Assembly (NCBI RefSeq): GCF_024494355.1
Contig: NZ_JAKNQY010000002.1
Location: 248,001-312,000 of the forward strand
Length of the DNA stretch: 64,000 nucleotides
Reading direction: 5' to 3'
Source of the DNA: Pseudomonas sp. Q11
GTDB taxonomy: Bacteria; Pseudomonadota; Gammaproteobacteria; Pseudomonadales; Pseudomonadaceae
Shown here: one piece after another, positions 8,553 through 15,973 of the stretch
Layout: every line of letters begins with the position of its first letter
Numbering within the stretch: position 1 is the first letter of the stretch
Translations under genes and position numbers: made by a program
Notes under the pieces: model-generated
Databases searched by the model: none
What the model was told of the DNA's origin: nothing
The model's input: the letters and a program-made list of their open reading frames with translations, nothing else

Positions 8553-9706
8553 AACCTCGCGTACTAGCTATTTTCGAACGCCTGCTGGCGTTTGAAACGG
8601 TCTCTTCAGAGTCGAACATGGCCCTGATCGAGTACGTGCGCGAGCTGCTGTTGAGCAAGGGCATCGAGTCGCTGATCGTCAAGGATGAAAGCGGCAAGAA
8701 GGCCAACCTTTTCGCCAGTACCGGCCCACGGGAGTTGCCGGGGATTCTGTTGTCCGGGCACACCGACGTGGTGCCGGCGGCGGGGCAGGCCTGGACCGTT
8801 CCGGCGTTCCAGGCGACGGTGCGGGACGGGCGGGTGTACGGTCGTGGCAGTTGCGACATGAAAGGGTTCATTGCCTTGGCCATCGATGCCATGCTTGATG
8901 CCGCCGACCATCCCCTGAACCGACCGCTGCAACTGGCGCTCTCCCATGACGAGGAAATCGGTTGCGTGGGGGTTCGCCGCTTGCTTGACGTGCTGCACCT
9001 GGCGCCGGTGCGGCCGTTTTTGTGCGTGATCGGCGAGCCGACCAACATGCAGTTCGTGCTCGGGCACAAGGGCAAAGGCTCTTATCGCACTTACTGCCGT
9101 GGCCTGGAGGCGCACTCGTCCCTGGCACCGCGCTCGGTCAATGCGATTCATGTGGCCTGCGATTTCATCGCCGCGTTGCGCCAGAGCCAGCAGCAGCTGC
9201 AAGAGCAGGGCGCCCGGGACGCCGATTACGACGTGCCCTACAGCACCGTGCACGTCGGGCAGATTGTCGGTGGCAAGGCGCTGAACATCGTGCCAAACCT
9301 GTGCACCCTGGATTTCGAAGTGCGCAACCTGCCGGCCGACGACCTGGATCAGTTCCTGGAGCAGCTGCGCGAGCACGCTGAAGTGATCGTGCGCGAGGCC
9401 AGGAAACTCTCCAGCGTGGCGGACATCGAGATCGAAACCCTGAATGTCTATCCGGGGCTGGATACTCATCCGAGCGTTGAGGCGGTGCGCTTTCTGAAGA
9501 ACTTCGCCGCGACGGACACCGGCACCGCCAAGGTTTCCTTCGGCACCGAGGGTGGTCTCTTCAAGCAGCGCCTGGATGTGCCGGTGGTGGTCTGCGGCCC
9601 TGGCTCCATCGAGCAGGCGCACAAGCCCGACGAGTTCATTGAAATCAGCCAGATGGAAGCGGGGGAGCGTTTTCTGGAAGGGTTGCTCGGGTCCTTGAAA
9701 CGGTAA
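8549..9706 (+). CDS. M20 family deacetylase (acetylornithine deacetylase-like)
   Basis: The 385-residue protein has the metal-binding SGHTDVVP motif and the YGRGSCDMKGF motif of ArgE/DapE peptidases, plus SHDEEIGCVGVRRL with the general-base glutamate pair. The dimerisation domain follows (LGHKGKGSY to NIVPNL), and the last metal ligand is near GPGSIEQAHKPDEF. The family hydrolyses N-acyl amino acids to the free amino acid. ATG 8549 overlaps the stop of the oxidase subunit (ATGA), so it is the sixth coupled gene of the unit. Its position suggests that the imported compound or an oxidation product carries an acyl-amide bond. A role in arginine synthesis is unlikely in this context. Confidence 0.88.
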   Translation: MKPRVLAIFERLLAFETVSSESNMALIEYVRELLLSKGIESLIVKDESGKKANLFASTGPRELPGILLSGHTDVVPAAGQAWTVPAFQATVRDGRVYGRGSCDMKGFIALAIDAMLDAADHPLNRPLQLALSHDEEIGCVGVRRLLDVLHLAPVRPFLCVIGEPTNMQFVLGHKGKGSYRTYCRGLEAHSSLAPRSVNAIHVACDFIAALRQSQQQLQEQGARDADYDVPYSTVHVGQIVGGKALNIVPNLCTLDFEVRNLPADDLDQFLEQLREHAEVIVREARKLSSVADIEIETLNVYPGLDTHPSVEAVRFLKNFAATDTGTAKVSFGTEGGLFKQRLDVPVVVCGPGSIEQAHKPDEFIEISQMEAGERFLEGLLGSLKR

Positions 9707-9737
9707 GCCATACGCAGAGCAAATGTGGGAGCGGGCT

Positions 9738-9831
9738 TGTGGGAGCAAAGCTTGCTCGCGATTGCGGCGGATCAGGCGACATCGATCAAGAACCGTGTCA
9801 TCGTTCATCGCGAGCAAGCTTTGCTCCCACA
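9738..9831. repeat. REP inverted pair (REPIN-like hairpin)
   Basis: A 25-base arm at 9738-9762 (TGTGGGAGCAAAGCTTGCTC...) is repeated perfectly in inverted orientation at 9807-9831, separated by 44 bases. This matches the GTGGGAGC/GCTTGCTCGCGA class of Pseudomonas REP doublets. A partial REP head (TGTGGGAGCGGGCTTG, 9724-9739) abuts it, as if one element inserted into or recombined with another. It sits in the 270-base gap after the deacetylase gene and could act as a transcription or mRNA-stability barrier. The rest of this gap shows no gene. Confidence 0.9.
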
Positions 9832-9976
9832 GGTTTCGGTGTTTAGCCTGGGGCTTCGGTAGAGCCTGCCGTCCCACCTCGAAACTTCAGCATCCAACAC
9901 TGCCCAAAACCCGCTTTCAGCATCCTCATCCGCGGCATCTCCCTAGACTGGAAATACCTCGGAACAGGACGCGATC

Positions 9977-11434
9977 ATGCTCAAGAATCAATTGAAAGAC
10001 CCCAGCCTTTTAGTAGAACTCGCCTACGTCGACGGGCAGTGGATCGGTGCCGATGACGCCGCCACGCTCGACGTCATCGACCCGGCCACGGGGGACGTGC
10101 TCGCCCGGGTGCCGGCCATGCAGGGGGTGGAAACCCGGCGTGCCATCGACGCCGCCGAGCGCGCCTGGCCGGCCTGGCGTGCACGCCCGGCGGCGGAACG
10201 CGCGGTGCTGCTGGAGCGTTGGTATCAGGCCATGATCGACAACCTGGACGATCTCGCGCTGATCATGACGTTTGAGCAGGGCAAGCCGCTGAACGAAGCC
10301 AAAGGCGAAATCCGCTATGGCGCCGGTTTCGCTAAATGGTTTGCCGAAGAGGCTCGACGGGTTTATGGCGAAACCATCCCGGCCCCCAGCGGCGACCGTC
10401 GCCTGCTCACGCTCAAACAGCCGGTGGGCGTCTGCGCAGCGATCACCCCGTGGAATTTCCCCAACGCGATGATCACCCGCAAGTGCGCCCCAGCCTTGGC
10501 GGCGGGTTGCCCGGTGATCGTCAAACCGTCGGACCTGACACCCTTGTCGGCCCTGGCGCTGGCGGTGCTGGCCGAGCGGGTCGGGATTCCGCCGGGAGTG
10601 TTCAATGTTGTGACGGGCATGCCGGCGGGCATCGGCGAAGAGCTGACCGGCAACCCGACGGTGCGCAAGATTTCCTTCACCGGGTCCACGGCGGTTGGTC
10701 GACTGCTGATGCGCCAGAGCGCCGAACACATCAAGCGCCTGAGCCTGGAGCTGGGCGGCAACGCGCCGTTCATTGTGTTTGACGACGCGGACCTGGAGCA
10801 GGCCGTGGCCGGGATCATGCTCAGCAAGTTTCGCAACGCCGGCCAGACCTGCGTCTGCGCCAACCGCATCCTGGTGCAGGACGGCATTTACGAGCGTTTC
10901 GCCGAGCGCCTGGTGCAAGAGGTGGGCAAGCTCAAGGTCGGCAATGGCCTGGAGGCCGACGTGATGATCGGTCCGCTGATCAACATGGCGGCGGTGAACA
11001 AAGTCGCTCGACATATCGATGATGCGTTGAGTCAGGGGGCGCGTTTGCTCTGTGGCGGCATTCCCGAGGGTGACAGCCAGTTCGTCCAGCCCACGGTGCT
11101 GGGTGAGGCCCACGCCGATATGTTGCTGGCCAATGAAGAAACCTTTGGCCCGGTTGCGCCGCTGATGCGCTTTACTACCGAGGAGCAGGCGTTGGCTCTG
11201 GCCAATGCCACACCGTATGGCTTGGGCGCTTACTACTTCACCCAGGACCTGCGTCGTTCATGGCGGTTCGGCGAGGCGCTGGAGTTCGGTATGGTCGGCC
11301 TCAACACCGGGATCATTTCCATGGAAGTCGCGCCCTTCGGTGGCATCAAGCAATCGGGCCTGGGCCGGGAAGGCAGCAAATACGGCCTGGATGAATACCT
11401 TGAAGTGAAAGCTTTCCACATCGGTGGGCTGTGA
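9977..11434 (+). CDS. NAD(P)-dependent succinate-semialdehyde dehydrogenase-like aldehyde dehydrogenase
   Basis: The 485-residue protein is a full-length GabD-type aldehyde dehydrogenase. Visible marks are PWNFPNAMITRK, the Rossmann FTGSTAVGRLL, the general base in LELGGNAPF, the nucleophile region NAGQTCVCANRI, and EETFGPVAPL near the C terminus. The family oxidises succinate semialdehyde or related omega-oxo acids to the acid. It begins 270 bases after the deacetylase, beyond a REP pair, and is followed 40 bases later by the tartrate-dehydrogenase-like gene. With the aminotransferase at 15,974 it would complete a 4-aminobutyrate-to-succinate route. 2-Oxoglutarate or glutarate semialdehyde are alternative substrates. 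Confidence 0.88.
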   Translation: MLKNQLKDPSLLVELAYVDGQWIGADDAATLDVIDPATGDVLARVPAMQGVETRRAIDAAERAWPAWRARPAAERAVLLERWYQAMIDNLDDLALIMTFEQGKPLNEAKGEIRYGAGFAKWFAEEARRVYGETIPAPSGDRRLLTLKQPVGVCAAITPWNFPNAMITRKCAPALAAGCPVIVKPSDLTPLSALALAVLAERVGIPPGVFNVVTGMPAGIGEELTGNPTVRKISFTGSTAVGRLLMRQSAEHIKRLSLELGGNAPFIVFDDADLEQAVAGIMLSKFRNAGQTCVCANRILVQDGIYERFAERLVQEVGKLKVGNGLEADVMIGPLINMAAVNKVARHIDDALSQGARLLCGGIPEGDSQFVQPTVLGEAHADMLLANEETFGPVAPLMRFTTEEQALALANATPYGLGAYYFTQDLRRSWRFGEALEFGMVGLNTGIISMEVAPFGGIKQSGLGREGSKYGLDEYLEVKAFHIGGL

Positions 11435-11474
11435 TGCGTCCATTGTTTGAACAAACACCAGGGAGCCACGATTG

Positions 11475-12554
11475 ATGAGCAAACCATTTCGAATCGCTGC
11501 CATCGCCGGCGACGGCATCGGCAAGGAAGTCCTGCCTGAAGGGCTTCGGGTATTGGAGCAGGCCGCGAAAAAATGGCAGTTGTCGTTGAGCATCGAAGTG
11601 CTCGATTGGGCCCACTGCGACTACTACCTGGAACACGGGCAGATGATGCCCGCCGACTGGTTCGAGCAACTCAAGGGCTTCGATGCGATCTACTTCGGCG
11701 CCGTGGGCTGGCCGGACAAAGTGCCGGATCACATTTCCCTGTGGGGCTCGCTGCTCAAGTTCCGCCGCGACTTCGACCAGTACGTGAACATTCGCCCGGT
11801 GCGGCTGTTTCCGGGCGTGCCATGCCCCTTGGCCGGGCGAGAAGCGGGAGATATCGATTTCGTGGTGATCCGTGAGAACACCGAAGGCGAATACTCCTCC
11901 GTGGGCGGCAAGATGTTTGAAGGCACTGAGCATGAGTTCGTGCTCCAGGAGTCGGTGTTCACCCGGCGCGGGGTCGATCGGATTCTCAAGTTCGCCTTCG
12001 ACCTGGCCCAGACCCGACCGCGCAAGCGCCTGACCGCGGCGACCAAGTCCAACGGGATCTCCATCAGCATGCCGTATTGGGACGAGCGCACGGCGTTGAT
12101 GGCCGAGCAGTACCCGGATGTGCAATGGGACAAACAGCACATCGATATTCTGTGCGCCCGTTTCGTTCTGCAGCCGGACCGTTTTGATGTGGTGGTGGCG
12201 TCAAACCTGTTCGGCGACATCCTCTCCGACCTCGGCCCGGCCTGCGCCGGCACCATCGGCATCGCACCGTCGGCCAACCTCGATCCGCAGCGGCGCTTCC
12301 CGTCGCTGTTCGAACCGGTGCATGGCTCGGCGCCGGATATTTATGGACAGAACATCGCCAACCCGATTGCGATGATCTGGTCAGGCGCGTTGATGCTCGA
12401 TTTCCTGGGCAATGGTGATGAACGTTATCGCGCCGCTCATGACGGGATTCTCAGGGCCATTGAGCAAGTGATTGCCCAGGGGCCGATCACCCCCGACCTG
12501 GGCGGACAGGGCTCGACCCAAGACGTCGGCATGGCCATCGTCGCGGCGCTTTGA
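11475..12554 (+). CDS. ttuC: Tartrate/D-malate dehydrogenase-like beta-decarboxylating dehydrogenase
   Basis: The 359-residue protein belongs to the isocitrate/isopropylmalate dehydrogenase fold: N-terminal IAAIAGDGIGKEVLPEG, substrate-binding arginine region LWGSLLKFRRDFDQYVNIRPVR, IRENTEGEYSSVGG, and the metal-binding aspartates in NLFGDILSDLG. The HGSAPDIYGQNIANPIA block is typical. Length and the GWPDKVPDHISLWG stretch are closest to tartrate dehydrogenase/decarboxylase and D-malate dehydrogenase. ATG 11475 sits nine bases after GGGAG; a TTG one codon earlier is also possible. It is the last gene before a terminator. It may dispose of a tartrate, D-malate or similar hydroxy-diacid released by the pathway. 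Confidence 0.82.
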   Translation: MSKPFRIAAIAGDGIGKEVLPEGLRVLEQAAKKWQLSLSIEVLDWAHCDYYLEHGQMMPADWFEQLKGFDAIYFGAVGWPDKVPDHISLWGSLLKFRRDFDQYVNIRPVRLFPGVPCPLAGREAGDIDFVVIRENTEGEYSSVGGKMFEGTEHEFVLQESVFTRRGVDRILKFAFDLAQTRPRKRLTAATKSNGISISMPYWDERTALMAEQYPDVQWDKQHIDILCARFVLQPDRFDVVVASNLFGDILSDLGPACAGTIGIAPSANLDPQRRFPSLFEPVHGSAPDIYGQNIANPIAMIWSGALMLDFLGNGDERYRAAHDGILRAIEQVIAQGPITPDLGGQGSTQDVGMAIVAAL

Positions 12555-12581
12555 CGCTTTACTAACCTGTGACACCTTTTT

Positions 12582-12608
12582 GCCCGCTCACACTGCGGGC
12601 TTTTTTTT
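12582..12608 (+). terminator. Rho-independent terminator
   Basis: A GCCCGC/GCGGGC stem with a seven-base loop is followed by eight T residues. It lies 28 bases after the tartrate-dehydrogenase-like gene and ends the catabolic transcription unit. Confidence 0.85.
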
Positions 12609-12640
12609 GGGCTTCGATCGCAAATCCAGATTCACCAAAA

Positions 12641-12938
12641 ATCCCTGTGGGCGCAGGCTTGCTCGCGAAAGCGGAGTGTCAGCCAACGGGGGTTTTGACT
12701 GTGCCGCCGCCATCGCGAGCAGGCTCGCTCCCACAGTTTTTTTGGAGCGGCTGCAAGATTCACATCCACCGAAAATCCCTGTGGGAGCGGGCTTGCTCGC
12801 GAAAGCGGAGTGTCAGCCAACGGGGATTTTGACTGTGCCGCCGCCAACGCGAGCAGGCTCGTTCCCACAGTTTTTTTCGGGGTGGCTGCAAGATTCACAT
12901 CCACCGCAGATCCCTGTGGGAGCGAGCCTGCTCGCGAT
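12641..12938. repeat. Tandem array of REP doublets (about 134-base period)
   Basis: A unit starting ATCCCTGTGGG at 12641 recurs at 12775 and again, truncated, at 12910, giving periods of 134 and 135 bases. Each full unit contains a GTGGGAGCGGGCTTGCTCGCGA-type arm and the inverted GCGAGCAGGCTCGCTCCCAC-type arm, separated by a conserved spacer (AAGCGGAGTGTCAGCCAACG), plus a trailing run of T. The first copy has GGGCGCAGG instead of GGGAGCGGG. The array fills the 394-base gap between convergent genes after the terminator, and no protein gene is supported inside it. Confidence 0.88.
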
Positions 12939-12948
12939 GGCGGTGGTG

Positions 12949-13662
12949 CTATTTGACGACGTAAACCTTGCGTACATACACGCTGCTGTCCCAGGCGCAA
13001 GGGGCAGCCAGGGGGACGAACACAGTATCGCCGGCGTTGACCGTCAGATCGGTTCCGTCGGCTGTCTGCAGGGTGACGCTGCCTTCGATCAGGTGCATCA
13101 ATTCATGCAGCTTGTGGGGTCTGGCCCGGCGGGTGTACGGCGTTGAGTCCCAGATACCAATGCGCAGGTGGGTCGCTTCTTCGACAAACAGATTGTGCGA
13201 GCGACATTGCGGTGGCGGGCTGAGCAGTATTGCGTCGTCGGGGGCCGCCGAAGGCGAGAGCATCGTGTGCGCCGGGAGTGCTGTCAGCCCGGGCTCGCTG
13301 GCATTCACGCGCACGGTATCGGCACAGAAGGCCCAGAAAGACCCAGGTTGCGCGTCGATCTCAAGCGCCGTACCACGGGCGATCACCGCACTTTCACCGG
13401 CGCGCAGGCGCAGCGTTTGTGCCTGGCTGCGCAGTTCAACGCCACCGGCATGCACCACGATCATTTCGCTGAACGGGTATTGGTCGCTGCTGAACTGACC
13501 GCTGGCGCGGACGACACCAGCGGCGATGCCATCCGCCCCGGCATAAGCGATGAGCCTGTCGAACGGATCATTGGCCCCCAATGAACCTGGGGTGAACGAG
13601 GTGGAGGCAAGGCTACCGTCGGCATGCGCCAACAGCACTGCAGTGGGTTCGAGCATGAACAT
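12949..13662 (-). CDS. Double-cupin domain protein
   Basis: The 237-residue protein shows two beta-barrel halves. The first includes SSDQYPFSEMIVVHAGGVEL and LRAGESAVIARG. The second includes PHKLHELMHLIEGSVTLQTADG followed by VNAGDTVFVPLAAP, a cupin motif with likely metal-binding His residues. Such proteins often bind small acids or act as sugar/amino-acid isomerases or regulators; I cannot name a substrate. It is downstream of the acetyltransferase gene on the same strand (38 bases between), so the two are probably co-transcribed. The start is ambiguous: GGAG is four bases before ATG 13662 and ten before ATG 13656. Confidence 0.75.
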   Translation of the reverse strand: MFMLEPTAVLLAHADGSLASTSFTPGSLGANDPFDRLIAYAGADGIAAGVVRASGQFSSDQYPFSEMIVVHAGGVELRSQAQTLRLRAGESAVIARGTALEIDAQPGSFWAFCADTVRVNASEPGLTALPAHTMLSPSAAPDDAILLSPPPQCRSHNLFVEEATHLRIGIWDSTPYTRRARPHKLHELMHLIEGSVTLQTADGTDLTVNAGDTVFVPLAAPCAWDSSVYVRKVYVVK

Positions 13663-13700
13663 GATTCTCCAAAAAAGACCTGGATAAGCGATGGGATTTG

Positions 13701-14558
13701 TCAGCCAACGGCCTGGGTCACCAGCACGAACTGCCGCACTGAGCCGGTCGCTTGCGGGGGCGTGCCACGGGCCATCTGGGCGACGGTGTCGACCTGCTTG
13801 AGGCCCGCCTCTTCGAGCCAGGGGCCCAGCCCGGTGTCGGAGGGAATGTCGATCCGAACGAACGCATCCGGCACCCGGGCCAGCAACACGGCGATCAGGT
13901 GCCTGGCCTGTTCAGGGTTCTGCGCGATGACCGGACCGATGCAACGGCCACGACCGAAGGGGCGCAGCAGGGCGAAAGCGCACAACTGGCCGTCCCGCTC
14001 AATACCCACTGCATGCTCAACGACATCGAACAGATCGGTGAGCACGGCCTGACGGTCCAGGCCGCTTCCCGCATTGGCCAGTTTGATCATTTGAGAGTGA
14101 TCGGCTTCGGCCAACGGGCGGCAGCGTTCGTTGTCGGCCAACGCCTGCGGTGCAGGCGGCAGCGCCAGTCCCTGATGTTGCTGGATATGCCCAAAGTCAA
14201 CGAATCCCTGGCTGACATACAGCGGTGCACCGGCCAGTGTTGCATTGAGGATGGCAGTGCGTGATCCGCACGCTTCAATGGCCAGCTCCATCAGCTTGCG
14301 ACCGATCCCCTGGCCCTGGTATTCGTCATCGACAATCACCAGGCCTATGGTGGCGTAGCTTCCCTGGGCACAGGTGAATGCAGTGCCGATCAGGCGGCCC
14401 TGGTCCTCCACGACAAAACCCTGGGCGACGCGCTGCAGCATCGCCCAGTCCTCCAGGCGATGGGGCCATTTCAATTGCACGGATAAGGCATGGGCCGAGG
14501 GCACATCGGCGGCGGTCATGGCACGATAGACGTAGTCAGGGCGTTTCGAAGTGGACAT
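13701..14558 (-). CDS. GNAT family N-acetyltransferase
   Basis: The 285-residue protein has an N-terminal GNAT fold with the acetyl-CoA motif A in IVDDEYQGQGIGRKLMELAI (about residues 75-94) and the downstream LYVSQGFVDFG motif. The second half (from about residue 140) resembles a second GNAT-like or acyl-binding region (CAFALLRPFGRGRCIGPVIA), as in two-domain GNAT proteins of roughly this length. It should acetylate an amine or small molecule. The gene precedes the cupin gene in a probable two-gene operon. A 16-base motif shared with the aminotransferase promoter region lies 19 bases upstream of its start. Confidence 0.82.
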   Translation of the reverse strand: MSTSKRPDYVYRAMTAADVPSAHALSVQLKWPHRLEDWAMLQRVAQGFVVEDQGRLIGTAFTCAQGSYATIGLVIVDDEYQGQGIGRKLMELAIEACGSRTAILNATLAGAPLYVSQGFVDFGHIQQHQGLALPPAPQALADNERCRPLAEADHSQMIKLANAGSGLDRQAVLTDLFDVVEHAVGIERDGQLCAFALLRPFGRGRCIGPVIAQNPEQARHLIAVLLARVPDAFVRIDIPSDTGLGPWLEEAGLKQVDTVAQMARGTPPQATGSVRQFVLVTQAVG

Positions 14559-14576
14559 GGCAGATCACCATTGAAA

Positions 14577-14592
14577 GGGGTGTAAACGGTCG
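14577..14592. promoter_or_regulatory. Possible operator, copy 1 of a shared GGGGTGTAAACNGTCG motif
   Basis: The 16-base sequence GGGGTGTAAACGGTCG stands 19 bases upstream of the acetyltransferase start. It recurs with one mismatch at 15861-15876 between the ghrA-like and aminotransferase genes. Two near-identical 16-mers in neighbouring promoter regions suggest a common regulator, but this is inference only. Confidence 0.4.
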
Positions 14593-14772
14593 GATTTATC
14601 CGCGGGTAATGCTTGTATCTCACCTGCAAGCAGGCCTGACAAGGGTCGCAAAACGATTCGGCAGGTTCCTTCCGCAACGGCGCTTGCGGCCACATTTCTT
14701 GCTCAAATCAGCGGCCGGGCCAGCAGTAAATACCGGATGGATTTTCGGAAGATGCCGGGCGCCACACACGGC

Positions 14773-15699
14773 TCAGTAGCTTCGCTCACGGTCCACCAGG
14801 CCAAGCATCGATTCGCCCCGTTGATGCCGGCGAATATTGTCCAATAACACGCCAAACGCACTCTCGGGTTGAGTCATCGCTGCGATATGGGGCGTCAGCA
14901 TTATTTGCCGATGATTCCAGAACGGATGATCCGGCGCGGCCGGTTCCTGTTCCAGCACGTCGAGCACCGCCGCGCTGAGCTGGCCGCTGGCAAGGGCTTC
15001 AAGCAAATGCGCTTCTACCAGATGCCCACCGCGGCCCATATTGACCAGCGCCGCGCCTCTGGGCAGGTGTTGGAACAACTGACGGTTGAGAATTCCCTTG
15101 GTCTGTTCGGTCAGCGGCAGGACACACAGCACAATATCGCATTGGCTGAGGAAGGCCGGCAGTTGCCCGGTTCCGGCAAAGCACTCCACCCCATCAATGT
15201 GATGTTCGCTGCGCGCCCAACCCGACAAGGCGAAACCAAAGGTCTTCAAGGTGCTGAGTATCTGACGGGCCTGCAACCCCAGGCCCATGACCCCGACCCG
15301 ACGCTGCTGCGCAGGTACCAACCGGTGTGCTTGCCAGCACCGCTCGGCCTGTTGCTGGCGATAGCGCAACATGTCGCGGTGCAAGCTGAGTACGGCGAAA
15401 CTGGCGTATTCGCACATGCCCTGACTGATGCCGGGGTCGAGCAATCGCACCACCGGCAGCGTCGCCGGCAAGCGGCCCAGATCCAGTTGATCGACCCCCG
15501 CCGACAAGGCGAACAGCACTTGCAGATTGGGTAATAAGGTTTCGATATCGTCCGGTGCCTGCCAGGCCGCCAGGTAACGAATATCCCGAGGATCGCCGAT
15601 GTCCGGCCAGGCACGCCATTGGATATCCGGGGCATGTTTGGCGAACAGGCGCTGCCATTGTTCGCCGCGCACCGGGTCAGCTTTATACAGCAGGGCCAT
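14773..15699 (-). CDS. ghrA: Glyoxylate/hydroxypyruvate reductase A-like D-2-hydroxyacid dehydrogenase
   Basis: The 308-residue protein matches GhrA in length and layout: an N-terminal substrate domain with FALSAGVDQLDL, a Rossmann motif VGVMGLGLQARQIL, then VNMGRGGHLVEAHLLEALA and the catalytic His in MLTPHIAAMT near the C terminus, with the acid in VLDVLEQEP. The family reduces glyoxylate and hydroxypyruvate with NADPH. It is divergent from the aminotransferase gene across a 274-base promoter region. With the tartrate-dehydrogenase-like enzyme it could remove 2-oxo acids such as glyoxylate or hydroxypyruvate made by the catabolic locus. Confidence 0.85.
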   Translation of the reverse strand: MALLYKADPVRGEQWQRLFAKHAPDIQWRAWPDIGDPRDIRYLAAWQAPDDIETLLPNLQVLFALSAGVDQLDLGRLPATLPVVRLLDPGISQGMCEYASFAVLSLHRDMLRYRQQQAERCWQAHRLVPAQQRRVGVMGLGLQARQILSTLKTFGFALSGWARSEHHIDGVECFAGTGQLPAFLSQCDIVLCVLPLTEQTKGILNRQLFQHLPRGAALVNMGRGGHLVEAHLLEALASGQLSAAVLDVLEQEPAAPDHPFWNHRQIMLTPHIAAMTQPESAFGVLLDNIRRHQRGESMLGLVDRERSY

Positions 15700-15860
15700 G
15701 GGGCATTTCTCGCATGTGATAAGGAAGTATCAAGCATGCCCTAATGCCAGAGCAGGATCTGTCGAAAGGGCCTGTGCAGCAGCGTGTCGCTGCGTTGCAA
15801 GGCACCTCTGCCGGTAGATTCCATGGCGCGAGGTGCTCTTGGAGGATTCTGCTGTTTGCC

Positions 15861-15876
15861 GGGGTGTAAACAGTCG
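15861..15876. promoter_or_regulatory. Possible operator, copy 2 of the shared motif
   Basis: GGGGTGTAAACAGTCG differs by one base from the copy at 14577-14592. It lies in the divergent region between the ghrA-like and aminotransferase genes, about 100 bases before the latter's start. The Lrp-type regulator at 18069 is a candidate binder, without direct evidence. Confidence 0.4.
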
Positions 15877-15973
15877 ATCCGAATTTCTCAACGACCAAGT
15901 TCGGCTTAGACAATCGTGTCGAACGCTTAACCTGTGAACACACCGCAGCCGCTTCCTGGTTGCGAGGCTCACG

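Noticed and set aside
11346..12140. Long - strand frame opposite the tartrate-dehydrogenase-like gene
   Set aside because: It is the antisense shadow of a clear dehydrogenase gene. High-GC coding DNA leaves such frames open by chance.
12641..12938. CRISPR array
   Set aside because: The repeated units are about 134 bases, include the same spacer each time and contain REP palindromes. No cas genes are present.
14559..14772. Possible RNA gene in the gap between the acetyltransferase and ghrA-like genes
   Set aside because: No convincing stem-loop series or terminator seen. Only the shared 16-base motif stands out.
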